6,928 nucleotides of DNA from NCBI GenBank assembly GCA_937973585.1, contig CALJKN010000126.1, positions 1 to 6,928 of the forward strand, written 5' to 3'. The translations under genes and the position numbers were made by a program. Of the stretch, positions 5,282 to 6,928 are shown piece after piece. Positions within the stretch are counted from its first letter, which is position 1; every line of letters begins with the position of its first letter. This DNA is from an uncultured Helicobacteraceae bacterium. GTDB taxonomy: Bacteria > Campylobacterota > Campylobacteria > Campylobacterales > UBA6016. Under the pieces are notes generated by a model. That model saw only the letters and a list, made by a program, of their open reading frames with translations, did not search any database and was not told the origin of the DNA.

Positions 5282-6159
5282 ACCAACGGAGCGAAAGTAA
5301 TACAAAGTATTACGTCCTGATGGTTGTTGCTATGCTCTTTTGGGGTGTGGCGTGGACTGTGGGCAAGGTGGCGGCTGAGCATTCAAATGCCGAGGTTGCC
5401 GCTTTTTGGCGGTATGCCATATCGTTTTTGACTATTATTCCGGTTGTTATTTGGATGAAGATCCCGATGAAGAGCGATAGAGTAGGGTATGGGTATATGG
5501 CGGCTAGCGGCTTGCTTACCTCGCTTTTCAACTATCTTTTTTTTGCCGGACTCTCTCACGGACAGGCGGGATACGGCGGGACTATGGTTACCGCTTTGTC
5601 TCCGATTTTTACCTATCTTATCTCCATCGCTTTTTTGAGGCTTGCAGTCTCCATCAAGCAGGGGTTTGCCCTTGTGGTCGGTATCTTTGGGGCTTTGTTA
5701 CTCCTTCGTGTCCCTTTTGACGGGTTTGCATTTTTGAGTGTTGATAGCTCGTACTTTTTGGGGTGTGCCGTAGTGTGGTCGATAGTGACCGTCATCTCCC
5801 AAAAAGCGACAAAAAGAGCCGATCCAATGTATTATACGCTTGTTGTATTCGCAATCACCGGATTTGTCAATATGCTTTTTGCATTACCGCACCGTCCGTT
5901 TGATTTTTTGGAGTATGACTCTACGTTTTGGGCGGCAATTATCTTTGTCGGCGTGATTCCGGGGACTTTTAGTACCGCTTTGTTTTTTATCTCATCCGGA
6001 AAAGTCGGAGCCTCAAAGACCGGAGTATTTATGTTTATCGTCCCGGTTGGAGCGATACTCTCCAGTATGGCGGTATACGGTGAAGGGGTTGCCCCGTCTA
6101 CTCTAATCGGATGCATGCTTGCATTTTTAGCTGTAGCATTGTTTAATATGAAAAAATAA
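5278..6159 (+). CDS. EamA/DMT-superfamily transporter (10-TM drug/metabolite exporter)
   Basis: 293-aa inner-membrane protein with the duplicated EamA layout: about five helices in residues 11-147 and five in 158-291. Features include FWGVAWTVGKVAAE (21-34) in the first helix region, the second-repeat ending FMFIVPVGAILSSMAVYGE, typical of EamA domain 2, and a final helix (LIGCMLAFLAVALFNMKK) with a basic cytoplasmic end. DMT proteins of this size mostly export amino acids, nucleosides or other metabolites. The start is GTG at 5278, overlapping the MarR stop; AGGA about 10 bases upstream may be the ribosome binding site. Placed last in a translationally coupled set with a methyltransferase and a MarR regulator, and downstream of an aminotransferase, it is likely to export a product or toxic substrate handled by those enzymes. 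Transport direction and substrate are inference. Confidence 0.92.
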   Translation: MNQRSESNTKYYVLMVVAMLFWGVAWTVGKVAAEHSNAEVAAFWRYAISFLTIIPVVIWMKIPMKSDRVGYGYMAASGLLTSLFNYLFFAGLSHGQAGYGGTMVTALSPIFTYLISIAFLRLAVSIKQGFALVVGIFGALLLLRVPFDGFAFLSVDSSYFLGCAVVWSIVTVISQKATKRADPMYYTLVVFAITGFVNMLFALPHRPFDFLEYDSTFWAAIIFVGVIPGTFSTALFFISSGKVGASKTGVFMFIVPVGAILSSMAVYGEGVAPSTLIGCMLAFLAVALFNMKK

Positions 6160-6170
6160 TACATTATTTT
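6153..6170 (+). terminator. AT-only inverted repeat after the exporter gene, possible weak terminator
   Basis: AAAATAAT (6153-6160) and ATTATTTT (6163-6170) are perfect reverse complements around a 2-base centre, overlapping the exporter stop codon. The stem has no G-C pair and the loop would have to open a further pair or two, so stability is low; the TTTT lies within the stem. It may slow or end transcription before the next promoter but is weak evidence for a terminator. Confidence 0.3.
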
Positions 6171-6176
6171 AGCGTC

Positions 6177-6185
6177 TGATATAAT
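6177..6185 (+). promoter_or_regulatory. Extended -10 promoter (TGnTATAAT) for the small-gene cluster
   Basis: TG at 6177-6178, one base, then TATAAT at 6180-6185 gives a perfect extended -10 element downstream of an AT-rich stretch. Transcription should begin around 6191-6193, exactly at the ATG of the 76-aa protein gene, which would make that mRNA leaderless. Confidence 0.65.
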
Positions 6186-6190
6186 AGGGT

Positions 6191-6421
6191 ATGGCTAGAA
6201 TAGACGAAATAAAAGAGATATTAAACACGCTAAGGGTTCTCCTTAGTCTTTTGTTTGGTGCCGCTGTATTGCTGATCGGTTCTATTGTTAACAGGCTTGA
6301 ATCTAATAAGCTTGATATTTGGACGTGGCTTGGCATAGGCGGGATATTTTTCTTATCCGTGGTTTTGCTGATTATTTTTATGAAAATTTCAAAAATAACA
6401 AAAGAAATAAAGGATTTGTAA
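6191..6421 (+). CDS. Small two-TM membrane protein of unknown function
   Basis: 76-aa protein not recognised as a named family. It has a charged N-terminal helix (MARIDEIKEILNTLR), a first membrane segment about residues 16-34 (VLLSLLFGAAVLLIGSIV), a short polar loop (NRLESNKLD), a second membrane segment about 44-66 (WTWLGIGGIFFLSVVLLII) and a basic, amphipathic tail (MKISKITKEIKDL). The layout suggests a hairpin in the inner membrane with both ends in the cytoplasm. No usable ribosome binding site fits the ATG, and a strong -10 box ends only 5 bases before it. Its TAA overlaps the ATG of the next small gene by one base (TAATG), so the two are probably translated together. Confidence 0.75.
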   Translation: MARIDEIKEILNTLRVLLSLLFGAAVLLIGSIVNRLESNKLDIWTWLGIGGIFFLSVVLLIIFMKISKITKEIKDL

Positions 6422-6510
6422 TGAACTTGGCGATAGCTGCTACAATTTTTGCGATAGTGGCTTTATTGGCTGTTATTTTTTACGGAATAGAGAAAATTTC
6501 GGAAGCATAA
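6421..6510 (+). CDS. 29-aa single-TM micropeptide
   Basis: A short gene starting at ATG 6421, one base overlapping the previous stop, with AAGGA at 6410-6414 six bases upstream. The product, beginning MNLAIAATIFAIVALLAVIF and ending YGIEKISEA, is one hydrophobic helix (about residues 3-21) with a short polar C-terminal end. Support comes from the good ribosome binding site, the TAATG junction and the coherent membrane helix. A longer reading from 6319 in the same frame is unlikely because it would run inside the upstream gene. Function unknown; such peptides often act as subunits or regulators of membrane complexes, and the 76-aa neighbour is the obvious partner. Confidence 0.65.
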   Translation: MNLAIAATIFAIVALLAVIFYGIEKISEA

Positions 6511-6522
6511 AAAAGGATAAAA

Positions 6523-6807
6523 TTGAAAATTTCTGATTTGGCGGCAAAAGAGATAATAGTGTCGGTACTCGGTGAGAGGGGTGTGCTAAAAGGTGAGGAG
6601 GAGCTTGCCGTTATCCTCAAAAAAAGATTGACAAAAAAAGAGATGTACGCCCTAAACGCAAAAGCGACAAATGCGGATATAGAGGCCACTCTATTAAAGT
6701 TAAATATCGATTTACAAAGGTACGAGGAGCTAATCTCTGCCGGAACCAAAAAAATCAAAAACGAATCTGTTCATAGAGAGTTCTACGACGGCGGCAAAAG
6801 TGAGTAA
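6523..6807 (+). CDS. Uncharacterised 94-aa soluble protein
   Basis: Not recognised. The product has no membrane segment and reads as mainly helical and highly charged: LAAKEIIVSVLGERG (6-20), EEELAVILKKRLTKKEMYALN (25-45), then ATNADIEATLLKLNIDLQRYEELI (48-71) and a basic end (GTKKIKNE). The start is TTG at 6523, supported by AGGA at 6514-6517 five bases upstream and by the lack of a better start before it. It begins 12 bases after the 29-aa gene and overlaps the next gene by 8 bases, so it belongs to the same tight cluster. The helical, hydrophobic-periodic sequence could be an oligomerisation or adaptor module, but I cannot assign a function. Confidence 0.7.
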   Translation: MKISDLAAKEIIVSVLGERGVLKGEEELAVILKKRLTKKEMYALNAKATNADIEATLLKLNIDLQRYEELISAGTKKIKNESVHREFYDGGKSE

Positions 6808-6928
6808 GAATAAGGCGTTTGAACATGCTATGTTTTTGCAGGCGCTCGGTGAAAACGATAGAGCCGACGTAGAATTCATGAAAGCGGTTGAGCAAGAGGC
6901 TAAGGATCCGTCTGTTATCCATAGTTAT
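6800..6928 (+). CDS. Start of an uncharacterised gene, cut by the window end
   Basis: An open frame from GTG at 6800 runs 43 codons to the window edge: MSKNKAFEHAMFLQALGEND, then RADVEFMKAVEQEAKDPSVIHSY. The reading is charged and alpha-helical, with no signal peptide. It overlaps the end of the 94-aa gene by 8 bases (GTGAGTAA), a compact-operon arrangement. GGCGG at about 6790-6794 is a weak possible ribosome binding site. A later ATG at 6829 is possible but lies in a poorer context. The family cannot be determined from this fragment. Confidence 0.6.
   Translation, partial: MSKNKAFEHAMFLQALGENDRADVEFMKAVEQEAKDPSVIHSY

Noticed and set aside
5832..6164. 110-codon minus-strand open frame opposite the exporter gene
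   Set aside because: Opposite well-defined EamA membrane helices; no domain and no promoter context of its own.
6319..6510. 63-codon open frame in the 29-aa gene frame
   Set aside because: Its first part lies inside the coding sequence of the 76-aa protein; the ribosome binding site and TAATG junction point to the start at 6421.

Overview
The window looks like chromosomal DNA of a Campylobacterota (Epsilonproteobacteria) member with a moderate overall GC content. The clues are the cold-shock protein sequence (KGFGFI/DIFVHF with a GRGYGRVSLEEGQKV stretch), heavy use of ATA and AGA codons, T-rich -10 promoters without clear -35 boxes, and a class D beta-lactamase of a kind common in this group. 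I did not assign a genus.

Left edge (1-760): an AT-rich block, 20-38% GC in the 60-base lines I counted by hand. It holds the tail of a MNT-type nucleotidyltransferase and a gene for a Nucleotide modification associated domain 2 (Nmad2) protein, overlapping by 4 bases. This looks like an acquired two-gene module. Its end overlaps the start of a class D (OXA-type) beta-lactamase gene (754-1482), where GC rises to 57-60% in the lines counted. The beta-lactamase ends in a GC-rich hairpin and converges on a cold-shock protein gene on the minus strand (1734-1510).

Centre (1835-6159): an AraC/GyrI-like regulator on the minus strand diverges from a plus-strand run of five genes. These encode a PLP-dependent MocR/LysN-type aminotransferase, a small DUF2798 membrane protein, a class I SAM methyltransferase, a MarR-family regulator and a 10-TM EamA/DMT exporter. 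The last three overlap by 4 bases at each junction and are almost certainly co-translated. The divergent intergenic region has a perfect 9-bp inverted repeat with half-sites 41 bp apart, a good candidate operator. Taken together, an effector-sensing regulator, an aminotransferase, a methyltransferase, a second regulator and an exporter suggest a small-molecule response and export locus. The compound is unknown.

Right edge (6160-6928): an AT-only inverted repeat and a perfect extended -10 promoter precede a compact set of small genes: a 76-aa two-TM protein, possibly leaderless; a 29-aa single-TM protein; a 94-aa soluble protein; and the beginning of a further gene cut by the window end. I recognised none of these four.

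No tRNA, rRNA, CRISPR array, insertion sequence or origin was seen.
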